DNA of 64,000 bases from Mantamonas sphyraenae (lineage: Eukaryota > CRuMs > Mantamonadidae): positions 1 through 64,000 of the forward strand of contig JAPMXV010000042.1 in the NCBI GenBank assembly GCA_026936335.1. The letters run 5' to 3'. This document shows, one piece after another, positions 30,274 to 39,972 of this stretch. The notes beneath the pieces are model-generated. The model was not told the origin of the DNA. It worked only from the letters and a program-made list of their open reading frames with translations, and ran no database searches. The position numbers were made by a program, and so were the translations under genes. Numbering within the stretch: the first letter of the stretch is position 1; each line of letters opens with the position of its first letter.

Positions 30274-30534
30274 CTACAGGCCCCCCAGCGAGTCCAGCAG
30301 CGAGTCAAGCTCGCTTTTCGCATTGTCTTTGCCCTTGCTGCTCTCTTTCGCCTTGCCGGGTCCCGCTGTCAAGCTGTCCAACAGCGAGCTGAGGTCGTCC
30401 CCACCCCCGCCCGTATTCGTCTCTACCGCCACGGTGTCCTCTCCAGAAGGCTTTGTCGGCGTCGTCAAACTGCTCAGCAAGTTCTCCAAGTCGTTTGTCC
30501 TGTTTGCCAGACTGGACCCACCGCTCGAGCTTGC

Positions 30535-30575
<41 letters not shown>

Positions 30576-32950
30576 TCGACGATTCACCACCGCTGCTTCC
30601 ACCACCAAACGAGGCAATCAGCGCATCAATGTCCCCGCGCACCGCGTCTTCAGACTCTTGCGCCTTGGCTGGCTTGCCCCGTGTCTTGTTTGCATTCACC
30701 GGCAACAGTCGGATCGCCTTGCGTGGTGTCTGCACCTCGTTCCTTGTACCGCTCGTGTCTTGGAACGGCGCGTCGGCCAGGTCCAAGTACACGCCGTGTT
30801 CGCTATGCACACGCACCACAAATGTGCGGTCGATGCCTGGCTTCCTTGTTGCTGGGATGATCGCATACGGCACTGCAGACTCAACATACGCTTCACCGTA
30901 CGGCACCGCCTCCACGTCAAAGTCACGCGCAAACGTTTGGCTGTTCACAAAGATGTGGTCGCTGGACACAAAGTCACTCGGACCTGTGAACCGCACGCGC
31001 TTGGACCGTCCTGTACCAACGCGCACCACATAGAACGCAATGTGTGCCAGGGGAGCGTCCTGTGCCGGCAGCTGAACCAGCTCAATGGTTACACGTTCGC
31101 TTGCGCGCGGGTACATCAGAAGCTGGTGGTTGCCCACCCACGCGCCCGTGCTGTCCATGCATCCACCGGCCGTTCCGGCCAGGGTGTTCCACTCGCCCTT
31201 CCAGCTCGCAATGTCCAGATCTGGAAGCATGTAGCACTCGATGGGGTGTTCGCAAAACATGGTCAGCTCCCATTTGCTGTACTCGTGTGGGTAGAACGTG
31301 CACGGCACCACAATGTACTGCCGATTCGGCTCCAGCACAACCTCCTTCGACACCTCTCGGTTGTTTGACCAGATGCTCTTGTCCACCACATCCTGAGCCG
31401 TCGCAGAGATGCATCTGCGGCTGTTGTCCTTCACCTCGATCACGTAGAATCCGATGTGGACGTCGTACGTGTGGTGCAGCCCATCCATGCGGATGTCCGG
31501 TTGCTGCAGCGTAATAAACACCTCTGTGTCTGGCTCCGACACCGTCACGGCAAACTGCTGGTTGTTTGTCCATGCGGGCGAGTTCATACATCCGCCTGCG
31601 TTGTTCCCTGCCCATTCCCCTGTGCAGTAGTACTTCTCCCACTGCTCGCCAATGTCGTCTTCGTACAGCCGGCACACGTACATCTTGTTGAAGACGTTTA
31701 CAAAGTCCTCGTAGCACATATAGAACGTGCCGTCTTCTGCAAACGAATGGCCCAGCTTCTCCAGCAGCTCCTCCGTCCATTCGCTCGCCCCGTCGCTCCA
31801 AGCTCCTGTCCACTCCTTCTCGCCCCACGGGTTGCGCATGTGGATCAGTCGCACCCCTTCCACCTCGACGCACTTGAGGATCCCGTACGCGTGGTTGATC
31901 AAGATTCCCTGTCCGTTGTCGTGCTCCGTCGACATGTCGTCCGAGATCGCTGTCGACATCAAGAAACTGTGTGTCCCCTCGCACAAACACCCGCCAGTGA
32001 GCCGACGCCGCCCCATCCCCACGCCCCACCCTTCTCCCCCTTGCCACCCGTTTCCCATGCAATCTCTGCTTGCCTCCTCCGCTTCCTCCCGCACACTCAC
32101 CTTTCGCGCTGGTACTTCAACATTCGCTCCCAAAACACGCCGCGCTCGATCTCCGCTTTGTTCTGCCCGCTGCTAAAGTCCAGTGTCTCTGGCACGCCGC
32201 CTGTAAGATCCACCAGCGCCTGCACCACCGACCCGTCGTTCAAGGCGTCGTAGTTTTTGTGCAGCTTGGCGTAAGCCTTCTCCAGCAGAGGCACCCACAC
32301 CTGTGAACGCGTGCCGTCGTGTTTGTTTGTGGCCGCATCGAGTCCCGTGTCAGCATATCCATACTCCCGACCTTTGTTTCCCTTTCGCCTCCTTCTTCCC
32401 CGTTGCCTTTTCAAACACAGCACGCCTGCCTCTCCTGCGTTCTGCCAGGTAGGTGCGCCCTCCTCCCCGGTGCCCTCGCGGCCTCCTGCCCTCCTCCTTC
32501 CTGCCCTTTTCAACTTGCCTCGTTTGCGTCCACGCACTTGGCGTACACCACGTCATCGTTGTAGTCACACGGCACACGGTCGTCCACCACCACGGGCACC
32601 CACTTGCCGCTTTTGAAAAACTTAAACTCGTAAATGCCATATTCGCGGTTCGACTGCCCAAACAGCTTCTGGAACAGATCCTGCCGCGTTGCAACAACGC
32701 ACAGTCCTCCCAACAGCCAACAATCGCCCAGCTTGCCCTGCTTCACGTCTCCGGCCTCCACCCCGTCCACAATCAGGTTGTAGTTTTCGGGATCCGGGCA
32801 GAACTCGGACGGCCGCTTCCACCCGGCAACCTCGTCCTTGTACTCTCCGGGCCTGTACAGCGACGCAGGGATCGGTTTAAACTCTGCATCCTCAAACATT
32901 TGCTGCTGTTCCTGGCACTGCGCCAACAGCGCCTCAAAGTTGCTGCTCAT
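30274..32950 (-). CDS. Calpain family cysteine protease
   Basis: Calcium-regulated-type cytosolic cysteine protease. Three exons, 32519-32950, 32101-32300 and 30274-31966, give 774 residues. Intron 1 (218 nt) has a GC donor (GAG|GCAAGT) and ends TTCACAG. Intron 2 (134 nt) is GTGAGT...ACACAG. Both junctions restore family motifs: [17 protein letters not shown] and [14 protein letters not shown]. The catalytic triad is Cys77 ([12 protein letters not shown]), His~236 (ILINHAYGI) and Asn~256 ([12 protein letters not shown]). Two calpain domain-III-like C2/beta-sandwich modules follow (each begins near a W..N.AGG motif), then a Ser/Gly-rich C-terminal tail containing an 11-unit CTG/AGC-encoded Ser run. 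No penta-EF-hand is seen, so calcium control by EF hands is absent. HPPD follows closely downstream. Confidence 0.9.
30538..30570. repeat. (GCT)11 trinucleotide repeat in the calpain tail
   Basis: Eleven uninterrupted GCT units on the plus strand are read on the minus strand as AGC codons. They form a polyserine tract in the calpain C-terminus. It is a potential length polymorphism that would not shift the frame. Confidence 0.9.
32301..32518 (-). other. GC-AG intron in the calpain gene
   Basis: The exon ends GAG and the intron begins GCAAGTTG and ends TTCACAG. Only this donor joins DANE to [13 protein letters not shown] in phase 0, matching the calpain core. The GT two bases further in breaks the frame. 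It is the only non-GT donor I needed in the window. Confidence 0.75.
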
Positions 32951-33118
32951 CGTCGTGTCCTCGAAATTCCTTGCCTACCCCATCGCTCACAACACAACGG
33001 TGCTAGACACCTGTTTCCTCTTTCTCCCCTGTGCCTTCTCTCCTGTCCCATCCCGCCCCCTCCTCCCACCTGACCCCACGAAACGCCGCCCACGACCAGA
33101 CAACCAATCCCCCACACC

Positions 33119-35489
33119 ATGCAGCGCCACACCATCCTGCTCACGCTCCTCCTTGGCTGTGCTCTCCTTGCGTTTGCTGCCAAGTCCTCTGACCAAGAAC
33201 AGGTGCTGCACGAGGCCCACCCTGGCCACCCAAAGGCCCTGTCTCCCACTCCCGTTGATCACCGCTACAAACTCAACGGCGAGGTGCCCCTCTACGTCAA
33301 CAAGATCGGTCCCTATGGAAACCCCAGCGAGACCTACGAGTACTACACCCTCGGCTTCTGCTCCCCGACGCAAGTCCAGCACAAGCACGAGAGCCTCGGC
33401 GAGGTCCTCGAGGGAGACGTCGCCCTCAACAGCCTTTACGATTTGCGTTTCCGCCGTGAGTTCCTCCCTTCCTTCTTGCCCTCCCTTTCTGCATTCCTTT
33501 TTGGCCCAACTTTTCCCCATCCTTCCCTCCACCTGCCTTTCTCTCCCCACATTGTCCGCCCACCTCCCGTTTCCTGTCTTGTCCCGTCCTCCTCTGCACT
33601 CTTTGTCCTTTGGCTTGCTCTCGCCTTTCCCGCCAGCCGCTCTCGCTGACATCTCCCCGCCCCCCGACACCCAGTGGACATCAACTGGCAGGCCCTCTGC
33701 AAGATGCACCTCACCACCAAGGAGATCGATCAATTCCAGCAAGCTATCCGCCAGCGCTACTACTTCCAGATGCTCTACGGTACGCAGAAGCAGGCCCCCG
33801 AACCCCGGCCCATGCGCTGTCCTCCTCGCACCTCCCTTGTCCATGTCCACACCCCGCTGCCCGCCGTCCCCGCCTGCCTGCCCTCAAGCTCACACCCCCC
33901 ACTTTACCACACCTCCCTCCAGATGATCTCCCGCTGTGGGGTTTTGTCGGCGAGATGGAGGACGACGGCATGGACGACAAGGGCAACCCGCGCCACCGCT
34001 ACTTCCTCAACGCACACCTCCACTTTTCCATCTCCTACAACAACGACCAGGTCATCCACATCAACGTCAGCGCAGACCCACGCCAGCGTGTCGACATCTC
34101 CGCCCTCGAGGAGACCACCATCGAGTTCTCCTACAGTGCAAAGTGGAAGTCCACAAACGTCGCCTTCAAAGATCGCATGGACCGCTACGCTGCAAACTCC
34201 TTCTTTCCCCGCGAGCTTGAGATCCATTGGCTCTCCATCATGAATTCCATGGTGCTCGTCCTTCTCCTCACAGGCTTCCTTGCCATCATCATCATGCGCA
34301 TCGTTCGCAACGACTACATTCGGTACTCGCAACAAGACGAAGAAGACGACGTACGTCCCCTTCCCGTTTCCCGGCGGCGTTCCTCCCGACCCTCCCGCCA
34401 CCCCGTACCTCATTTCACCCTTTGCCACTCACCTACTCACCTACTCACCCCCACCCCACTCTCCCCCTTCCTCCAACCCTCCCTCCCTCCCTCCCTCAAC
34501 GTCACAGGACGATGGCTCAGAGTACGGCTGGAAACTCATCCACACCGACGTCTTCCGCTTCCCGTCAAACAACATGCTCTTCTGCGCTCTCATCGGCAGT
34601 GGCGCACAGCTTCTCACCATGGTCATGTTCATTCTCTTCATGTCCCTCGTCGGCGTCTTTTACCCGCAGAATCGCGGCGCCATGTACACAGCCGCCATCG
34701 TCCTGTACGCCATGACCGCCTCTGTCGGCGGCTTTGTCAGCGCAAAGTACTATGTTCAGATGGGCGGCGAGCACTGGGCCTGGAATGTCCTCCTCAGCGG
34801 CACTGTCTTCCCCGTGCCCTTCTTCCTCACCGCTGCCGTCCTCAACACCATTGCCATCGTGTACAACAGCACCAGCGCCCTCCCCTTTGGCACCATCATT
34901 GTCATCCTCCTCATCTATCTCCTTGTCGGCCTTCCCCTCACCGTCCTCGGCGGCATCACCGGACGCAACTACGCTTACCACACACAGCTTTGACGCCCCC
35001 TGCCGCACACGCCTGGTCCAACGCGAGATCCCACCCATCCCTTGGTACCGCTCCCTTGCCGTCCAGATGATGGCCGCCGGTTTCCTCCCCTTCTCAGCCA
35101 TCTACATCGAGCTCTTCTACCTTTTCTCCTCCGTTTGGGGCCACAAGACCTACACCCTCTTTGGCATCCTCTTCCTCTCCTTCCTCATCCTCATTGTCGT
35201 CACTGCATGCATCACCGTCGCCCTTACCTATTTCCAGCTCGCTATGGAGGACTACCGTTGGTGGTGGCGCAGTTTCCTTTCTGCTGGCTCCACCGGCATC
35301 CTCATCTACATCTACGCCATCTACTTCTTCCACAAGCGTTCCGAAATGACTGGCACTCTCCAGAGCGCCTTTTACTTTGGCTACATGCTCATGATCTGCT
35401 ACGCCTTCTTCCTCATGCTCGGCTTCATTGGCTGGCTCTCCAGTCTCTCCTTTGTCCGACGCATCTACGGCCTTGTCAAGACCGATTAA
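33119..35489 (+). CDS. TM9 superfamily nonaspanin (TM9SF3-like)
   Basis: Nine-spanning Golgi/endosomal membrane protein (EMP70 family). The exons are 33119-33455, 33675-33779, 33923-34350 and 34508-35489, with GTGAGT, GTACGC and GTACGT donors. The product is about 617 residues. It has a signal peptide (MQRHTILLTLLLGCALLAFA) and a lumenal domain with VNKIGPYGNPSETYEYY and DDLPLWGFVGE. A cytosolic linker ends EEDDDDGSEYGWK, and the helices run from LIGSGAQLLTMVMF to the end. It ends RRIYGLVKTD, with the C-terminal KxD signal that binds COPI in this family. Near 34985 the frame shifts by the equivalent of one missing CA in a CACACAC run, between GRNYAYHT and SFDAPCRT, with no room for an intron. 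In so conserved a gene I take this as a probable sequence error. Its stop overlaps the stop of the convergent cyclase-like gene. Confidence 0.9.
34976..34992 (+). other. Frame break in a CA run of the TM9 gene
   Basis: In TACCACACACAGCTTTGAC, the upstream conserved frame (VLGGITGRN) and the downstream conserved frame (FDAPCRT) differ by a net two bases. One more CA unit would fuse them. No GT donor is available nearby. Confidence 0.8.
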
Positions 35490-38400
35490 ACAGATTTCAC
35501 GCCTCCTTCCAAGTCCACAACAAACACAGGATCCCCTGTTTCGTGCCCATGTGCTCCATGCACCGCACGACGCCGCCCCACCAGCGAAAACATGTCCAGC
35601 CGCACCAACCGCCTCCGCACACGTCCCTGCATCTCTCCACTCTGCACAAGCATCCCAGACACACTCTTGGACATCTGCAGTTCCCCTGCTCCTCCCGTCA
35701 GCGACAGCAACTGCGCCTCCTGCACGGCGCCTCCAACAAGATCAAACCGGATCTCGCCCCACGGATTCACAGTCACACTCAGCATCAGCGTCCCGCACGA
35801 CAGCCCAGCGCGCACATCCACTCCATCCCAGTCCCGCCCACGCACAAGCCTCCACAGGCTCCACGCCAATTCCACCATCTTGTGCACCTGGCTCACATCA
35901 CCATCGCCCATCGTCCCTCCACCTGGCCCGCCCACCACTCGCTCGCCTTCCTCACTCCGCATGTTCTTTCGCGACAGGCATACCACATAGTGATGCCCCT
36001 CTGTGCGCAACACCGTAGCCCCACTGTCTTCCACAAGCACGTCGAAATCTCCATACAAGCTCCCCAACCGCTCCCGAGATACTTCGCCGTCCACACGCAC
36101 GTCCAACACCACCACGTCGTCTTCATACATGCCCAGCGTCTCATACTTGTACGTCTTCATCTTCTTGGCCACCCGAGACGGCATCAGCTGCCGTCGCAAC
36201 ACCCCGTTCAGGTTGTGCACCACACGCATCCGCATCTGCGCCTGCGTCGCCACCGCCTTCATGGACAGCACAAAAACAAGCCGCTCATCCCTTTCTCGCA
36301 TCACGGCCACAAAGCTCATCCCCAACGCCGCCACAACCACCTGCACGCTTTCTCGCACCACGGACTCCACCGTGGCTCCCACCATCATTCCAGCCACACA
36401 CATCCCGGCCACATGCACTGCCGTGCCCGTCCACAGGCCACCCATCAGCCAACCCAGAGTGCACCTGTTTCCCAGCACCATCATCCCCATCGCTTGCACA
36501 AATTGCCCACCATACACTGCCCCACGGCCACCACCCCACGTCACCTCGGCCACCACACGCATGCCCGTCACCACCACTCCGATCCACAAGAATAGACTCA
36601 CCACCAGGATGTGAACCTTTCCGTGCTCATGCTGGATCACAGCCTGTCCGTTGACCCACCACGCTGCGCACACCACCCCGCCAATGCCAACCACGCGCAA
36701 AAGCAGCATCACCCACCACCCACCTCTCCCCTCGCTCATCACCATGTCCACCACCGCTCCCAACACTCCCAACACAAGTCCAGCCACAACCACCACCCCT
36801 TCAAACAGCTTGATGCTATGGAACCCCAGCTGCTGGCCAAACAACGCCTCAAACTGCTCGTTCTCAAATCGCCCTCGGAAGCCACTCATCTGCTCCCGTC
36901 CCACAAACCCACGCATGTCCACGTCAAACAGATTGTCCTCATCCAGTGTCCACCAAGCTCCGTCTGCCTCGCAACACCATGGCACCCATGCTCCACACCC
37001 TTCCGGTTCCTCCCCGTCGCTTGCTTCGCTCGCAACAGTTGTTTTCCCTCCTGACACCTCCCCTTCCCCTTCCCCCCCTACGCCGCTGACGTGGTTCACC
37101 TCAATCTTGGACACCACCCACAGTCCCTCCGTTTCCCCGTCGTACGACTCGGCCTCGCTCGGATCTCTTCGGTCGCGCTTCTTGCCCACCGCACTCTCTG
37201 CTTCCTTCACCAACTGCTCAAACCGCTCCTTGTCCTCGTCAAGCATCATCTCCACTTCGTTCTCATCCTCCGCAACGCCTTCCTTGCTCTCTTCCTCCTC
37301 CCCAAGGCTACCCCCACACACAAATTGTGCCAGATTGAACGCCTGCACCAACACGCTTTGCGTCAGCACATGTCTCTCTTGTACAGCGCGCATCACCTGC
37401 CCGAAAGGGTGCAGCGAGTATCTCAATCCCTGCGCCTGATCCTGCCGAGGCAGCCTTGCCCGCCCTTCCTCCGTCACCAACAGACAGTTGAACGGACAGC
37501 ACAACAGCAAGTCGTATCCACGCTCTACAGCCGCACCACGCACGTCCCAATGCGTCCTCCCCGGTCCGTACACCATCCCACGCTCCACACGGCCCGCGTG
37601 CAGACTCGCCTTGCACAACAGCTGCAGCTCGTACCGCGCGTTCACCTTGCCCACAATGTCCATCATCTGCATGCTGAGCATCAACATGTCCCCTCCATCC
37701 ACTTGTCCGCTCGCAACAATCCCAAACCGCCCTACACGTCTCGCAAAAACCTCGACATCTCCCACTCCGCGCCCAAGCCGTTCAAACGCATTCAACATCT
37801 TGCCAATCACTCGGTTGCTCTCCTTCGGCGTCATCACACTGCTGCTTTCCTCCAAGCCCAAAACCGCAAACTGGAGCACCATCACGTCCGTCTCGGTTGT
37901 CTCCCACCGAGTCAGCAACCGCTGTTCTACCTCGTTCACCTCTGCCAACGCCTCTGCCAGCGAACTCGCCGCCCCTCCCAACGTCGTCTCGTTTGCTGCA
38001 CAACTTTTCTGCCCCACCTCCGGCTGCGCGTCCCCAAACACTGCTCGCACCACCCGTTCCGGACACAGGCTTTGCACAAGTTGCATCGTCAGCTCCAGCT
38101 TGCCATTCAGCGTTGCCAACTCTTTGGCAAACACTCGACGTTCGATAAACACGTTCCGTAGCAGGCCTTCCTGCACAAATAGCACTAGCCACAGCAGCAC
38201 AAGCAGTTGGATCGCCACAACCACGTCCACCATCACCGACGACGCCGTTCCCCCGCCTTGCGCCGTGCCCATCATCACGACATACGCGCTCAGCACACAG
38301 ACACCTGCCAACAGTTGCAGCGACATCTGGATCGACAGCACACACGCACCCAGCAGGAGCACCCCGTGCATCGACACCGCCACCCCTTCGTACCCGCGAC

Positions 38401-39907
38401 CGTACCTCGACGCAAATTCCCATTCAGACACCAAAACACTCGCCGCAGCCACCATGAGCACCACGCCGTGCAGTCGCTGCGTCCAGAATCCATACTGTGC
38501 GTGTCGCACCACGAGCGCATTCGTACAGCCGGCAAGTGCAAACACGGGCAACAGCACACCCAACAAAACCAGAGCCGTCTCTGCACCCAGCCATCCGTTT
38601 TGAAACACCAAACCATCCAGCAGAGCCAACAACAGCGTCGCCACGCATGCGAACGCCAACATCCATGTTGTTCTCCCCACAAGCCGCCGCGAGAACCCAC
38701 GGTGCTGCCGCAACTGATCTTCAATGTGCCTTACGTACACATCTACTCGCGGAAGCCACTCTCCCTTGCGTCTTTCCAGCCCGGTGTACAGTGGCAGTCG
38801 GTCCTGCTCCACCTCTTGGTACTTTAGTGTCCGCGTCAGAATCCCGTCGTAATCCGCCACCTCGGGCGCAGAAAACGACATCCGCGGGACTGTGCACGCC
38901 TTGCGCACCACAGTCAGGTCTTGCGCTGTCAGCGACGGCGTCTCTCCACTTGCCGTCGTCCCCAAGCTCCACCGCAGGATCCAGTTTTGCGACAGTGCCG
39001 TATTCAGTATACTCTTGCTCGACAGCTGCTTCAGCATTTTCACCCTGTTGTCCCGCTTGCCTTTGCTCCTCTCTCTCAGTTTGCCTCCCCCTGCAGACCC
39101 TTCCATGCCGCTATTGCTCGATGCGTTCTGAGGTTGCACCGGATCGATTCGCCGCAGCCCTCGTAGCCCTGTCCACCGCATGGACATCCTGCGCGTCATA
39201 CGGCCCACCTGGTTCTCTCGTTCCGGCATCTCCCAATCGTTTGTGTGGCTGCTCGATTCTGATCCGGCGTCAGACGACGCTCTCCCTGCACTTCCACCAG
39301 CGGCCGACGAAACGGCCGACAACGAGTCGCTGCTTGCCCGCCACGACGACGCCGACGAGCCCAAGCTCTTGCGTGCGCCTCGGTTCCCTCGCAAACGCCC
39401 AGGTGACCCACGCCCACTGCTCTCCGACCACGTTGACCCTTCTCCGGTCGCTTTCACCAGCGCGCTCAACGACCGCGGCACATCCAGGCCAAGTTGCGCC
39501 AGTGGACGCATGCTTGCCGGCGACCCGCGACGCAGCCGTTTATGCTCGCTCACGGGGCTCGACTGACTCACACTCAAGGCCACAGACCGCCCCGTGCTAC
39601 TTGTAGGAGCACGCAAAGCACCCGTGTTCTCCCCCCATGCGGACCGGCTCTCGTTCCCCATCCTTCCGCGCCCCCCGGTCTGCCAGGCGCCATTGTCTCC
39701 CACCAAAGACTCGCTCTTGCCATCTCTAATCCCGTGTGCGGCCTTGCTGTCCCTGTGTTTGGCCTGCCCTGGCCTTGAATCTTGTCCGACCACGGTCCTG
39801 CCTCCACGTACCTCCTCTTCCGCCTCCTCCACCTCTTCCAACTGGAACAGGGCCACTGGAACGGCTGCAAACAGTCCCAGATCGCTGTCCCGTCGTTCGT
39901 TGTTCAT
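35486..39907 (-). CDS. Two-module adenylyl-cyclase-like membrane protein with degenerate catalytic sites
   Basis: A single exon of about 1473 residues from the ATG at 39907; an ATG at 40009 would overlap the divergent PNKP gene. It has the topology of a mammalian-type transmembrane adenylyl cyclase: a Ser/Arg-rich cytosolic N-terminus (~1-405), a first hydrophobic block of about six helices (~410-585), a C1-like domain (~600-810), an acidic linker, a second block of six helices (~1035-1205) and a C2-like domain (~1225-1435). Cyclase folds are recognised by SLHAGRVERGMVYGPGRTHW-DVRGAAVERG in C1 and VRAGLSCGTLMLSV...RFDLVGGAVQEA in C2. The C1 metal-binding aspartates appear lost: the FAD motif position reads QFAVLGL and the IGD position reads RFGIVASG. 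The C2 purine/transition-state residues are also changed. It is probably a pseudo-cyclase or a strongly diverged enzyme. Confidence 0.72.
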   Translation of the reverse strand: MNNERRDSDLGLFAAVPVALFQLEEVEEAEEEVRGGRTVVGQDSRPGQAKHRDSKAAHGIRDGKSESLVGDNGAWQTGGRGRMGNESRSAWGENTGALRAPTSSTGRSVALSVSQSSPVSEHKRLRRGSPASMRPLAQLGLDVPRSLSALVKATGEGSTWSESSGRGSPGRLRGNRGARKSLGSSASSWRASSDSLSAVSSAAGGSAGRASSDAGSESSSHTNDWEMPERENQVGRMTRRMSMRWTGLRGLRRIDPVQPQNASSNSGMEGSAGGGKLRERSKGKRDNRVKMLKQLSSKSILNTALSQNWILRWSLGTTASGETPSLTAQDLTVVRKACTVPRMSFSAPEVADYDGILTRTLKYQEVEQDRLPLYTGLERRKGEWLPRVDVYVRHIEDQLRQHRGFSRRLVGRTTWMLAFACVATLLLALLDGLVFQNGWLGAETALVLLGVLLPVFALAGCTNALVVRHAQYGFWTQRLHGVVLMVAAASVLVSEWEFASRYGRGYEGVAVSMHGVLLLGACVLSIQMSLQLLAGVCVLSAYVVMMGTAQGGGTASSVMVDVVVAIQLLVLLWLVLFVQEGLLRNVFIERRVFAKELATLNGKLELTMQLVQSLCPERVVRAVFGDAQPEVGQKSCAANETTLGGAASSLAEALAEVNEVEQRLLTRWETTETDVMVLQFAVLGLEESSSVMTPKESNRVIGKMLNAFERLGRGVGDVEVFARRVGRFGIVASGQVDGGDMLMLSMQMMDIVGKVNARYELQLLCKASLHAGRVERGMVYGPGRTHWDVRGAAVERGYDLLLCCPFNCLLVTEEGRARLPRQDQAQGLRYSLHPFGQVMRAVQERHVLTQSVLVQAFNLAQFVCGGSLGEEEESKEGVAEDENEVEMMLDEDKERFEQLVKEAESAVGKKRDRRDPSEAESYDGETEGLWVVSKIEVNHVSGVGGEGEGEVSGGKTTVASEASDGEEPEGCGAWVPWCCEADGAWWTLDEDNLFDVDMRGFVGREQMSGFRGRFENEQFEALFGQQLGFHSIKLFEGVVVVAGLVLGVLGAVVDMVMSEGRGGWWVMLLLRVVGIGGVVCAAWWVNGQAVIQHEHGKVHILVVSLFLWIGVVVTGMRVVAEVTWGGGRGAVYGGQFVQAMGMMVLGNRCTLGWLMGGLWTGTAVHVAGMCVAGMMVGATVESVVRESVQVVVAALGMSFVAVMRERDERLVFVLSMKAVATQAQMRMRVVHNLNGVLRRQLMPSRVAKKMKTYKYETLGMYEDDVVVLDVRVDGEVSRERLGSLYGDFDVLVEDSGATVLRTEGHHYVVCLSRKNMRSEEGERVVGGPGGGTMGDGDVSQVHKMVELAWSLWRLVRGRDWDGVDVRAGLSCGTLMLSVTVNPWGEIRFDLVGGAVQEAQLLSLTGGAGELQMSKSVSGMLVQSGEMQGRVRRRLVRLDMFSLVGRRRAVHGAHGHETGDPVFVVDLEGGVKSV

Positions 39908-39972
39908 GCAGCCGCAGACACGCCCTCGTCGTTTGTCCACGCTCGCGCACACACACCAACAACCACTTCCAC
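39908..39972. promoter_or_regulatory. 65-bp divergent promoter, cyclase-like gene / PNKP
   Basis: Only 65 bp separate the two divergent start codons. The region is CA/CG-mixed without a TATA box. Transcription probably initiates within or very near the opposite gene's 5' UTR. Confidence 0.4.

Noticed and set aside
30201-30323. Upstream ATGs for HPPD at 30323 and 30224
   Set aside because: The first lies inside the calpain coding end. The second has weak context. The ATG at 30200 has CACCATGG and aligns with the family N-terminus.
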